A stretch of DNA of 45,083 nucleotides, taken from positions 1-45,083 of IMG/VR virus record IMGVR_UViG_3300008117_000293, one strand, 5' to 3'. This document shows positions 15,882 through 24,132 of the stretch, piece after piece. The stretch comes from a virus. The notes under the pieces were generated by a model. The model worked only from the letters and a program-made list of their open reading frames with translations. It did no database searches and had not been told where the DNA came from. Within the stretch, counting starts at the first letter, position 1. Each line of letters opens with the position of its first letter. Position numbers and translations under genes: made by a program.

Positions 15882-17281
15882 TGGGATTTAAACTAGGTGC
15901 ATTTCTTGGTGGTGCTGCTAAAGGCGCAACAGACTTAATCGAAGAGAGAGAGAAAGAGAATGCTCTTCAGATTAAAGAGAGTATTAAAAACATGTACCAC
16001 AACTATGCTGAGTACAGAAAAGAAACAGACAAGAAGAAAGAAGAGATTAGAGAAACAGTAGGTTCTCTTCGTTCCTTTAAATTTGCTGATGGTCCTTTAG
16101 ATGAGAAGGAGCTTATTGCTCTTGCTTCTGATTTACCAACAGCTAAATCTATTGCTGAAGAATTTAAAAAGAATCCTGAGAAGCTTGAAGGATTGTCTAA
16201 GTCATTCATTAAAGCAACAGGTAAAATCCCTGAGGGGATGACCTTCAATGACTATGTTAATCAATATGGCAAAGTGGCTAAGATGGATGCTACTGAGTTT
16301 GAACAAGCTGCTTCTAGTAAACAAGATGGCTTCTTTAATAAGCTGGTGTATGGTAATAATGTAAATAAGATTAGGAACGCTGCTGCTAAGTATGGTGTTA
16401 GTGCTGAAGAGTTATATAACGTAGGTGCAGCTAAAGGCTCCAAGTCATTTCCAGCACTTCTTGAAGTTGATTACTCTAAGCTCAAAGACAAACCAGACTT
16501 TAAGAAGATTGAGTCTGATGCACAGGTTGCTATGTATAGAGCTAAGCAAGAAGGTACAGATGATGAACAAGCTAAAGCTGCTGCCAACTTAGGACACATT
16601 ACATACATCCAAGAGTTTGGTAATAAGAAGGGTAAGAGTCAAGGTGAGATTGAAGCCGACTACGCTAACCAAGTTATTAAGCTCAAGCAAGAAGGTAAGC
16701 CTAAAGAAGCTATTGCTAAGGAAAGAGAACTTAGAGACTGGCAGAGACTTGTTGCTAATCCTGCTACGGCTGGTAAGACAGATGCTGACAAGATTTCACA
16801 GGCCAACCTTATTGTTGCTGCTTCTAGAACAATGGAATCTACGCTTAAGAACTACCTACCACCCGGTAGCTTCATTACAACATCTAACCCAGATGGTACA
16901 ACTAACATTGAAGTTAAAGACTTAGCTTCCTCAGGCAAAGCAGCTTTAGGCTTTACTGCTGGTAGAGATGTGTTGATTAAAGAAATGACTACCAATGGCA
17001 AGCCTAGATCTGAGATGCATAAGAATGCGTTGATGTCTGCTGGTGTTCAGTTTGATCAAGATGGTAATGCTATCAATCCTAAGGTTCAGTATGGTGGTGA
17101 GGCTGCTCCTGCTCCAGCAACAGCACAAACACCAAGACCAAGAGGTGGTCCTATGGCTAGACAAACAGCACCAGTAGATACAGCTAAGGCAAGATCAGAA
17201 GCTAATGCAGCCATCGCTAATGGGGCAGATAGAGCAGCAGTGGCTGCACGTTTTAAACAACAGACAGGACAGGATCTCTAA
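15881..17281 (+). CDS. Probable internal virion protein (466 aa)
   Basis: The N-terminal GFKLGAFLGGAAKGATDLIEE is a Gly/Ala amphipathic segment typical of proteins ejected with phage DNA. It is followed by a long helical, charged stretch (residues about 20-65) and mixed helical regions. The C-terminal 70 residues are Ala/Pro/Arg-rich and probably flexible, ending in AAVAARFKQQTGQDL. It sits directly before the 1,664 aa protein, an arrangement like the internal core protein genes of T7-like phages. No catalytic motif is visible; homology to a specific T7 protein is not claimed. Confidence 0.6.
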   Translation: MGFKLGAFLGGAAKGATDLIEEREKENALQIKESIKNMYHNYAEYRKETDKKKEEIRETVGSLRSFKFADGPLDEKELIALASDLPTAKSIAEEFKKNPEKLEGLSKSFIKATGKIPEGMTFNDYVNQYGKVAKMDATEFEQAASSKQDGFFNKLVYGNNVNKIRNAAAKYGVSAEELYNVGAAKGSKSFPALLEVDYSKLKDKPDFKKIESDAQVAMYRAKQEGTDDEQAKAAANLGHITYIQEFGNKKGKSQGEIEADYANQVIKLKQEGKPKEAIAKERELRDWQRLVANPATAGKTDADKISQANLIVAASRTMESTLKNYLPPGSFITTSNPDGTTNIEVKDLASSGKAALGFTAGRDVLIKEMTTNGKPRSEMHKNALMSAGVQFDQDGNAINPKVQYGGEAAPAPATAQTPRPRGGPMARQTAPVDTAKARSEANAAIANGADRAAVAARFKQQTGQDL

Positions 17282-20200
17282 ATGGGAATGTTTGATGACT
17301 TAATCCCCACTAAAACTAGTGGTGGTATGTTTGATGATTTAATTCCAACAAAGCTTACGCCTCAGCAAATGGAGGCTAAGGTTGTTCAGCCTCCCACAGA
17401 AGCTGAGCTTAAGGCTGCAGAAAAACCTGCCATCATTACCAAACAACTTATGCCTAGCAAGGCAAAGATTGAGGAAGCAACTAAGAAGAGCTTAGAAACC
17501 ACCATTCCTTTTGAAGACCTGTATAAAAATCCAGAACTGTTCGGTGTAATTAAAGACTACATGAAAGTTAGTCGTAATGTTGTTCCTGAGAAGGGTCAAT
17601 CAGACGAAGACTTTGTTAAGAAGTACATGGCAACAATGAGGGATGTTGAATTCAATACCTTCACTGGTGCTCTTCCTGAATTAAATAGAATCCGTAATGC
17701 TAAACCTGAAGATGCTGAGACACTAGGACTTGGTAGAGAACTATATAAACAAACACGAAGTGTGTTCCAGCCCGGTGGTCAAGGCTATGGCAGTGCTGAT
17801 GCTTTAGTTCCTTATTGGAATGCAATGGCATCTATTGCTACAGACCCATTAAACTATGTTGGGTTTGTCGGAGGTAAGATTGGTGGACAGGTTGTTAAAT
17901 TAACTGCTGCTCAAGAAGCTGCACAGCTTGCTCTTGGAGCTGCTTCTAAAGGTAAGCTTGCTTCCATCCTCACACCAACTAAAGGCAAAGTAGTTGCTGG
18001 TGTTGCTGGTTTAGAAGCTGCATCAGGAGCAGGTCAAAGTGTTGTTAGCCAACGCTTAGATCAAGAAGTTGCTAAGAGTATTGGTAAAGAGCCAGAAGAA
18101 CTCAGCACAACACAGATAGCTGTTAGCGGAATTATCAGTGGACTCTTTGGTGGTGTAGAAGCTAAGGCTGCTGTCACTAAGTTTGGTAAGACTGGTAAAG
18201 AACAGCTTGCTGACTTGCTTAAGAAGTCTAAAGAGAAAACACCAACAGATCCAACTGCTCCACCTACTAAGATAGAAACAGCTTTGTTATCTCCTGTTGA
18301 TGAGAACATGGACCTGCTTGCTGAAGAGTTTATGAAGCAAGAAGGTGCTAAGGTGTTAGATCAAATCTCTCCTGCTGCTGCTTTGGTAGAGCCAGCCATT
18401 CGTAGAGACTTATCACAGAGAGCTATTCGTGTGGCTTTGAATGTGATTGAGAACGATCCTACCTACAAGGTTAAGGCAGGACAGAAGACCAGTACAGCCA
18501 TTGCTGAAGTGTTCTCTGCTATGGACCAAGGGCTTATTGATGACACCCTGTTAGAGCAAGCCATTAGAAAAGAAGGACTGAGTCCTGAACAGTTTGCTCA
18601 AGCTAACAGAGTGACAGTGACACAGGCTGCTCAGATTATGCAGCAATACTCTACGGCTTCTAAGGCTCTTAATCGTCTGCGTCAAATCGATCCAGATGTT
18701 GCTAAGCAAGTGGATGCTTTGTATGGTGCGCCTGATGAATATACATCCACCCTTGGCTACTTAGGTGGTGCATTCAACCGCCTTGAAAGAGAAAGTAAAG
18801 CCCTTATTGTCAGCGGTATTGGTACTACTGTTCGTAACATTATGGGCAGTGGTATTGGTTTGACATTCAATTCAGCAGCTTCTGTTATTGAAGGCTCGTT
18901 GATGACCATAGGAAAGACACTAGCACCAGAAGCTAAAGGTGCTAGACTTAACACACTAAAGACAAGCATTGGTGACACCATTGAGAATGCCTTTGGTACA
19001 TGGGGTTACTTGCGTAAGAATGATTTAGCTTCTGAAGTGACAGATGAGCTACTCAAACACAACCCATCCATTAGAAGCCACATCCTTTCTGCTATGCAAG
19101 AGAGTGATACAGACTTGTCTAAGGTGGCTCGTATGGCTAATGCTCTTAATGTGGCACAGGACGCTTTCTTTAGGAAGGCCATCTTTGCTAACTCAGTGGA
19201 GAAGAAGCTTAAGGGTGTTGGCTTAGATATGTATGAGCTAATAGCTGATGGTAAAGTTATCCCTGCTGACATCCTTAAAGAAGCAGCAGATGAAACATTA
19301 AAAGCTACCTTCTCTTACACACCTAAAATACCTAAGGGTGGTATTAAGACATTCGAGGGTGGTGCTGAGGCTATGGGTAACTACTTTGTTAAAGCAGCAG
19401 AGGTTCCCGGTGGTAGCTTGTTTGTTACCTTCCCTCGCTTCATGACCAATGCCATTGCATTCCAGTATCGCTATAGCCCATTGGGTGGTATTGCTGGTGC
19501 AGAAGACATTCTTAGAGGTTCTAAGATGTTAGCCAATGGTGATGAGACAGGTGCTGCTCTCATTAGAAAAGGTCAAGAGAACACAGCTAAGGGTATTGTA
19601 GGTACATCAGCATTGCTTGCTGCCATTGACTATCGTGAGAACAATCAGGATGTTGAATGGAACATGTGGAAAAGAGATGATGGTACTACAGTGGATATGC
19701 GTGGTATTTTCCCAATTGGTCCTTTGTTAGCTATGGCTGATGTATCAGTGAAGCATAAGCGTGGCTTGTCTGCAAAGACTGGTGATGCTTTTGAAGCTGT
19801 CATTGGCATGAAGATGCCATCAGGTACACAGAACCAATTCATGGACCAACTCATCTCTGCTCTTTCTTCTGAAAGAGATGTAGAGAAATGGGCTGATAAG
19901 ATGGGTAAAGTTGCTGGAGACTTTGGTGCTAGGTTTGTATCACCCTTCATCGTCAAAGACATCTTCAACCTTGTTGATTTGATTCGTGAGGGTGGCTCTG
20001 TTGCTAGAGATCCTAATGTACTTAAATCAGAGAAACCAGCAGATAGAATGTTAGAAGCTGCGGGTAATAGAATTCAATCTAAGCTTCCTGTGTTGAAGGA
20101 AGAACTACCTGAAACTATCCCCCGTGTTAGACAAGGACCAATATATAAAGAAGGTGAATTCTTTAATAACTTAGTTGGTATTCGTATCACACCAGAGAAG

Positions 20201-22276
20201 ACACCAGAAGAAACTGAACTGGTCTACCTTGGTATCGAAACATACAAACTGTTTGGTCAACCATCAGGTGATAAAGAATATGACAGAGCTTATGTTGAAG
20301 AAGCTAATCCATTAGTCATTGCTTCCATTCAAAGAGCAATGCTGAGTCCACGCTATCAAGCTTTGCCAGAGATTGAACAGAAGAAAGCCATTGAGAATGT
20401 AGTTAAGAACATCTTGCCTGTGGCTAGACAGCTCACTGATGCTAAGTTTATGAATGAAGATCTTGTCCGTGTTTACAAGATGAAGTTTAATAAACTTCCT
20501 GAAGACACACGAAAGATTATTAACAACAGATATGCCACTGAAAATAATGGTAAGACGTTGGAAGAAACCAATGACTACATGAGAGTACCTGAGTATGCTG
20601 CTAAGATTACAGATCTTCAGTTTGCTAAGGGTGGATTTCTTGCTGGAAAGATTGCCACAGCAGGAACTAAAGGTGCTGTTACAGGAGGCACTGAAGGAAT
20701 GCTTAACCTTATTAGAAAGGTTAAAAATCCTGAGGCTATTGTTGCCAATGAAATTAACAATGTTGTTGAAGATGCTTTAAATAAAGCAGACTTAACAGCT
20801 AAAGCAATTCCTACTAAGCCTGTTGTTAAAGCTAAGAGCACACCTCCAGTAGAAGAGGCTGCTCCAATTGCTAAGCAAATGGAAGAAGCCATCCCTGAAG
20901 TTGTGCCAACAAAGATTGAAGAGCCTTTGCCAGAGATTAAGACAGAACTGCCAACACCAGAGCCTTCTATCTACACTACACCCATTGCCACTACAAATTT
21001 AAATAAACCTGCCTTTGGTTTTGATGAAGAGACTAGGAAGTCTACACTGTCTAGTATTAAAGTGCTTAGACAAGAAGCATTTGCTGCTGTTAAAGATGCT
21101 CCTGAGTTTGCGGGTATTGACCCAAGTGCTATTGCTGTAGCTCAGGGTGAATATAGAATTAAGACAGGCAGGGAGCTTAATGCTGATAGCCCTACAGATG
21201 TTACAGCCTTTGCTGAGTTTGCTCAGGGGTTTCAAAAGAAACTAGAAGATCTGAGAGAGCAATATAAAGACAAGCCACCAAAGATATTGATTCATGGGAC
21301 AGAGACAGAGCGAACACCTGCTAAAGTTAAACGTGGTTTCTATGATCCTCAAACAATGGAAAGTAAGAAACACATGGAACTAGATGTAGGTGCTACATCT
21401 TTTACCAGTGATCTACGATTGAACTACAGGGATGATGCCTTTGGTGGTCCAGTTGTTAAGAACATTTCTTACACTGAGATTCCATATGCTGACTATATGT
21501 TCAGAAGAGTGAACATGCCATTATCAGCATACAGTAAGAAGGACATGAATACCATTGCTAGAACCATCACTGGTGATCCAACAGTGGCTAGGCCGCTAAG
21601 CCTTCCTCGTAGCTTAGGCTACAGAGAAACTGAAGATGCTTTTGTTGAGAGCGAAAAGCTTAAGATACAAACTGATTTCAATAAAGTTGAAAAACAATAT
21701 GGCTTAATTGAGCAACAAGAAACTAACAGAAAAAGATTGACTAATAAATTATTGGATGTTGTTAACAAGACAGACAAAGATGGTCTTACTTTAATTGATA
21801 ATATCAGAGCATCCACTGAAAAACCTAAAGAGGTTTATGAAACATACACCACCATCAAGGGGCTGTTTAAGAATGAGTTTAGACACACAGGTGGCAAGGC
21901 TGCTACAAAAGATGGTAAGCTTCCAGTAACAGATAGCAATCAAACATTTATTAGTGCATTAAATAAACTGGCTAAGACAACCACTGTAGATACTATTGAT
22001 GCAGTCTCTCTTTCTTTAGAAAGATCTGGAGCTAAAGATAAAGCATTAGCTTTAAAACAACTTAGTAAGAATCTAAAGACAATTCAGACAGTACCAATGT
22101 ATATACCATCAGGTTCAACACCAGCAGATATAGCTGACTTGATTGCTACACAAACTAAAGCCGCTAATAATATTAGAGACTTAATTGGTAATGACTTTAA
22201 GATTGTTGATCCAGCCAACCCTAGTAACACCAAGAGAATTGGCTTAGCTAAGGGTGGCCTCGCAAGCCGTAGGTAA
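17282..22276 (+). CDS. Very large internal virion / DNA-ejection-type protein (1,664 aa)
   Basis: The N-terminus contains the duplicated motif GMFDDLIPTK (residues 2-11 and 15-24). Residues about 140-330 have Gly/Ala-rich amphipathic segments (GFVGGKIGGQVV, GVAGLEAASGAGQ), and long helical regions follow. LLAAIDYRENNQDVEW and IFPIGPLLAMADVS lie near 780-820, patterns known from large internal proteins of aquatic phages. The C-terminal third has a Lys/Pro/Glu-rich linker (about 1170-1230) and then a separate region (1330-1460) with ILIHGT (1335-1340) and GATSFTSD (1370-1377), which may be ADP-ribosyltransferase-like. It ends LAKGGLASRR. It probably sits inside the capsid and enters the cell with the DNA. 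Confidence 0.7.
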   Translation: MGMFDDLIPTKTSGGMFDDLIPTKLTPQQMEAKVVQPPTEAELKAAEKPAIITKQLMPSKAKIEEATKKSLETTIPFEDLYKNPELFGVIKDYMKVSRNVVPEKGQSDEDFVKKYMATMRDVEFNTFTGALPELNRIRNAKPEDAETLGLGRELYKQTRSVFQPGGQGYGSADALVPYWNAMASIATDPLNYVGFVGGKIGGQVVKLTAAQEAAQLALGAASKGKLASILTPTKGKVVAGVAGLEAASGAGQSVVSQRLDQEVAKSIGKEPEELSTTQIAVSGIISGLFGGVEAKAAVTKFGKTGKEQLADLLKKSKEKTPTDPTAPPTKIETALLSPVDENMDLLAEEFMKQEGAKVLDQISPAAALVEPAIRRDLSQRAIRVALNVIENDPTYKVKAGQKTSTAIAEVFSAMDQGLIDDTLLEQAIRKEGLSPEQFAQANRVTVTQAAQIMQQYSTASKALNRLRQIDPDVAKQVDALYGAPDEYTSTLGYLGGAFNRLERESKALIVSGIGTTVRNIMGSGIGLTFNSAASVIEGSLMTIGKTLAPEAKGARLNTLKTSIGDTIENAFGTWGYLRKNDLASEVTDELLKHNPSIRSHILSAMQESDTDLSKVARMANALNVAQDAFFRKAIFANSVEKKLKGVGLDMYELIADGKVIPADILKEAADETLKATFSYTPKIPKGGIKTFEGGAEAMGNYFVKAAEVPGGSLFVTFPRFMTNAIAFQYRYSPLGGIAGAEDILRGSKMLANGDETGAALIRKGQENTAKGIVGTSALLAAIDYRENNQDVEWNMWKRDDGTTVDMRGIFPIGPLLAMADVSVKHKRGLSAKTGDAFEAVIGMKMPSGTQNQFMDQLISALSSERDVEKWADKMGKVAGDFGARFVSPFIVKDIFNLVDLIREGGSVARDPNVLKSEKPADRMLEAAGNRIQSKLPVLKEELPETIPRVRQGPIYKEGEFFNNLVGIRITPEKTPEETELVYLGIETYKLFGQPSGDKEYDRAYVEEANPLVIASIQRAMLSPRYQALPEIEQKKAIENVVKNILPVARQLTDAKFMNEDLVRVYKMKFNKLPEDTRKIINNRYATENNGKTLEETNDYMRVPEYAAKITDLQFAKGGFLAGKIATAGTKGAVTGGTEGMLNLIRKVKNPEAIVANEINNVVEDALNKADLTAKAIPTKPVVKAKSTPPVEEAAPIAKQMEEAIPEVVPTKIEEPLPEIKTELPTPEPSIYTTPIATTNLNKPAFGFDEETRKSTLSSIKVLRQEAFAAVKDAPEFAGIDPSAIAVAQGEYRIKTGRELNADSPTDVTAFAEFAQGFQKKLEDLREQYKDKPPKILIHGTETERTPAKVKRGFYDPQTMESKKHMELDVGATSFTSDLRLNYRDDAFGGPVVKNISYTEIPYADYMFRRVNMPLSAYSKKDMNTIARTITGDPTVARPLSLPRSLGYRETEDAFVESEKLKIQTDFNKVEKQYGLIEQQETNRKRLTNKLLDVVNKTDKDGLTLIDNIRASTEKPKEVYETYTTIKGLFKNEFRHTGGKAATKDGKLPVTDSNQTFISALNKLAKTTTVDTIDAVSLSLERSGAKDKALALKQLSKNLKTIQTVPMYIPSGSTPADIADLIATQTKAANNIRDLIGNDFKIVDPANPSNTKRIGLAKGGLASRR

Positions 22277-22702
22277 TACAACATAAGATAGTCTATCAAG
22301 AGGAACCTTGTAAAAGAGTTCTCCTTGGTAGACATATTTATTTCTAGACTCTTTGACTTCTGAAGCTAGTACAGCAGCAGCTTCACAATGGAACAAGGCT
22401 GTTCCATCCTTATTAACAGAAAAGAAGTATGTTAACATGTCTTGTGTTAGAAGCTTCTTTTTCCTGTTAGGTACATTCAAATCTTCATAGGGAAACTCTA
22501 CAGTTTTCCATGACAGTCTGACTTCTACCTCAGCATACCCTATCAACAAGTCATCTTTATACAGATGCAAATCAATCCCATACCTATCGGGATTATCTCT
22601 AGCTTCCATACCCCAAAAAGAAGAGACATAGTCTTTAACTACATCTCTTCCAAACTTGTCGTAGGTGTCGTGAAGTTCTTTATCAAACCGCTTGGTAGCC
22701 AT
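22244..22702 (-). CDS. Possible PD-(D/E)XK-fold nuclease (152 aa)
   Basis: The product has RYGIDLHLYKDDLLIGYAEV followed by EVR: Asp44 after a Gly, about 13 residues, then Glu58-Val-Glu60, close to the D...ExK core of PD-(D/E)XK nucleases, with Glu at the Lys position. The upstream WGMEARDNPD segment would be the first core element. No other Holliday-junction resolvase was found in the window, so this is a candidate for recombination-intermediate processing, or for host DNA breakdown. Its 3' end overlaps the plus-strand 1,664 aa gene by 33 bases at the arm junction. Confidence 0.55.
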   Translation of the reverse strand: MATKRFDKELHDTYDKFGRDVVKDYVSSFWGMEARDNPDRYGIDLHLYKDDLLIGYAEVEVRLSWKTVEFPYEDLNVPNRKKKLLTQDMLTYFFSVNKDGTALFHCEAAAVLASEVKESRNKYVYQGELFYKVPLDRLSYVVLPTACEATLS

Positions 22703-22871
22703 CTAGTCTTTCAATGTTATCAAAGTAGCCACGATCAAATCCTCGTTGCCACTCTTTACCTGCCACAGATGTTGGATCGTATTGATTCACAATCCATCCG
22801 TGTCTGAAAGCTTTATAGCCCTGTTCAAATTGAATACGCAATGGTGCAGATCGTTCAGACTTGACTTGCAT
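22683..22871 (-). CDS. Small Rmf/CrpP-like protein (62 aa)
   Basis: ATG at 22871 has AGGGGAA 6 bases upstream, so this start is preferred over a longer frame. The product has the plan of ribosome modulation factor and CrpP-like proteins: FEQGYKAFRHG, about 8 residues, YDP, then KEWQRGFDRGYFDN, with the spaced G..A...G and W..GF..G positions. Rmf dimerises 70S ribosomes in resting cells; the CrpP group is widespread in phages with unclear function. The match is by pattern only, and the Rmf-type name should be read as a structural guess. Confidence 0.5.
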   Translation of the reverse strand: MQVKSERSAPLRIQFEQGYKAFRHGWIVNQYDPTSVAGKEWQRGFDRGYFDNIERLDGYQAV

Positions 22872-22872
22872 G

Positions 22873-23079
22873 TTATTCCCCTGTAGGTTTATCGCCTTTA
22901 ATGAGTTCACCAATCTCTTCAAACTCACCAATATAGATACTAAGAAAAGGCAACTTAAGTAGTATACCACTATAAGAGAACAATTTGTCTTGTGGTCCAC
23001 CATCATCAATGATGTGACAGATGGTGTCATTGAACTCAATATCTAGCCCAATGCCCTGCCTTAGTTCTACAACTATCAT
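22873..23079 (-). CDS. Small protein (68 aa), function unknown
   Basis: ATG 23079 overlaps the NrdB stop by 4 bases. The product is acidic and begins MIVVELRQGIGLDIEFNDT, with a beta-rich first half and the segment LPFLSIYIGEFEEIGELI. It has no cysteine pair or membrane span. Tight coupling to nrdB suggests co-expression with nucleotide metabolism genes; no family is recognised. Confidence 0.6.
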   Translation of the reverse strand: MIVVELRQGIGLDIEFNDTICHIIDDGGPQDKLFSYSGILLKLPFLSIYIGEFEEIGELIKGDKPTGE

Positions 23080-23912
23080 GCAGCTTTACCCCATACATCA
23101 TCCCAAGTACCAGTGGTAGCACCCTTGCTGTAGTCTGTTACACGCTGCTCAAAGAAGTTGGTGTGGCTAACACCTAACATACCATCTACCCACGGCAGAG
23201 GGTTCTTCTTAATCTTGTATATGCCTTTCATCCCCATAGAGATGAGTCTACGATCAGCAATGTAGCGGATGTATTGCTTCACTTCTTCTTTCGTAAGCTT
23301 CTCGACCTCGACCATCGAAAAAGCCAGATCCACAAACTGATCCTCCAGACCCACCATTTGATCTGCAATTTCCTTGATGCGGTCCGAAGTCGTTTCATCC
23401 TGATGGTGCTTAACATACTCACGATAAACCTTAATCATACCTTCAGCATGCTGAGTCTCATCCACTATGGACCAAGCAATGATCTGACCTAGTCCTTTGA
23501 GTTTACCATTCCTTGCAAAGTTTAACAACATAACAAAGCTAGAGAATAGTTGCATGCCCTCACCGAAGGCAGAGATGGCAGCAATCTTCTCAGCCATTGG
23601 TGCTGCACTAAGATTGTTAATGTAGTCATGCTTCTGCACCATCTCTCCATACTGTAGGAATTCATTGTATGTAGACTCAGGCAAGCCTAAGGTTTCAATG
23701 AGGTGTGCATAGGCTGCTACATGCAGGGCTTCCCTACTGGCAAAGCCACTCATCATCATCCTCACTTCAGGCTGCTTGAATATAGGGATGTAGTGGTCAT
23801 GATAACCACTGCCAATATCCAAGTCACCTTGTACAAAGAAGCGCAAGATCTTTGTTAGAAACTCCTGCTCATGATTGCTCAGTTTCTTGTAGTCTTTAAC
23901 ATCCTCAGACAT
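23076..23912 (-). CDS. nrdB: Ribonucleotide reductase class I small (radical) subunit
   Basis: A 278 aa protein. The dimetal-radical set is visible: Asp7 (in EDVKDYKKL), Glu61, His64 and Tyr68 (EALHVAAY), Glu118 (FGEGM), Glu152 and His155 (DETQH). Tyr68 matches the radical tyrosine of E. coli NrdB. Together with NrdA upstream it turns ribonucleoside diphosphates into deoxy forms. The protein is short: typical NrdB has roughly 50-80 residues before the first Asp ligand, here only six. No upstream ATG, GTG or TTG is available in frame before a stop, so the short N-terminus is real. It overlaps both neighbours by a few bases. Confidence 0.95.
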   Translation of the reverse strand: MSEDVKDYKKLSNHEQEFLTKILRFFVQGDLDIGSGYHDHYIPIFKQPEVRMMMSGFASREALHVAAYAHLIETLGLPESTYNEFLQYGEMVQKHDYINNLSAAPMAEKIAAISAFGEGMQLFSSFVMLLNFARNGKLKGLGQIIAWSIVDETQHAEGMIKVYREYVKHHQDETTSDRIKEIADQMVGLEDQFVDLAFSMVEVEKLTKEEVKQYIRYIADRRLISMGMKGIYKIKKNPLPWVDGMLGVSHTNFFEQRVTDYSKGATTGTWDDVWGKAA

Positions 23913-24132
23913 AGGAGATGTCAGGCTTACAGGGGTAGTGCTCCCCCTTCACCCCAGTAATAATCCAATCTCCGGGGGTAACAATATGCCCACCCTCCAA
24001 TGTTTTAATCCACCCCAGTCCTTTACCTTCAGGATCATGAGGAAAGAAAACAGTAACCTCCGGATGATCTCCAACTTTAAACCATTGTGTTGCTTCAATA
24101 ACAACAGGCTTCTTTCTGAATTTCATATTCAC
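23905..24132 (-). CDS. Conserved small phage protein (75 aa) between nrdA and nrdB
   Basis: Starts at ATG 24132, overlapping the nrdA stop by 4 bases. The product has KFRKKPVVIEATQW and then GDWIITGVKGEHYPCKPDI, a signature known from many phage genomes, usually at the C-terminus of small proteins of unknown function. The recognised version continues a few residues further (FE.TY); here it ends ISYV. Position in the RNR operon is probably due to co-transcription rather than shared function. Confidence 0.75.
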   Translation of the reverse strand: MNMKFRKKPVVIEATQWFKVGDHPEVTVFFPHDPEGKGLGWIKTLEGGHIVTPGDWIITGVKGEHYPCKPDISYV

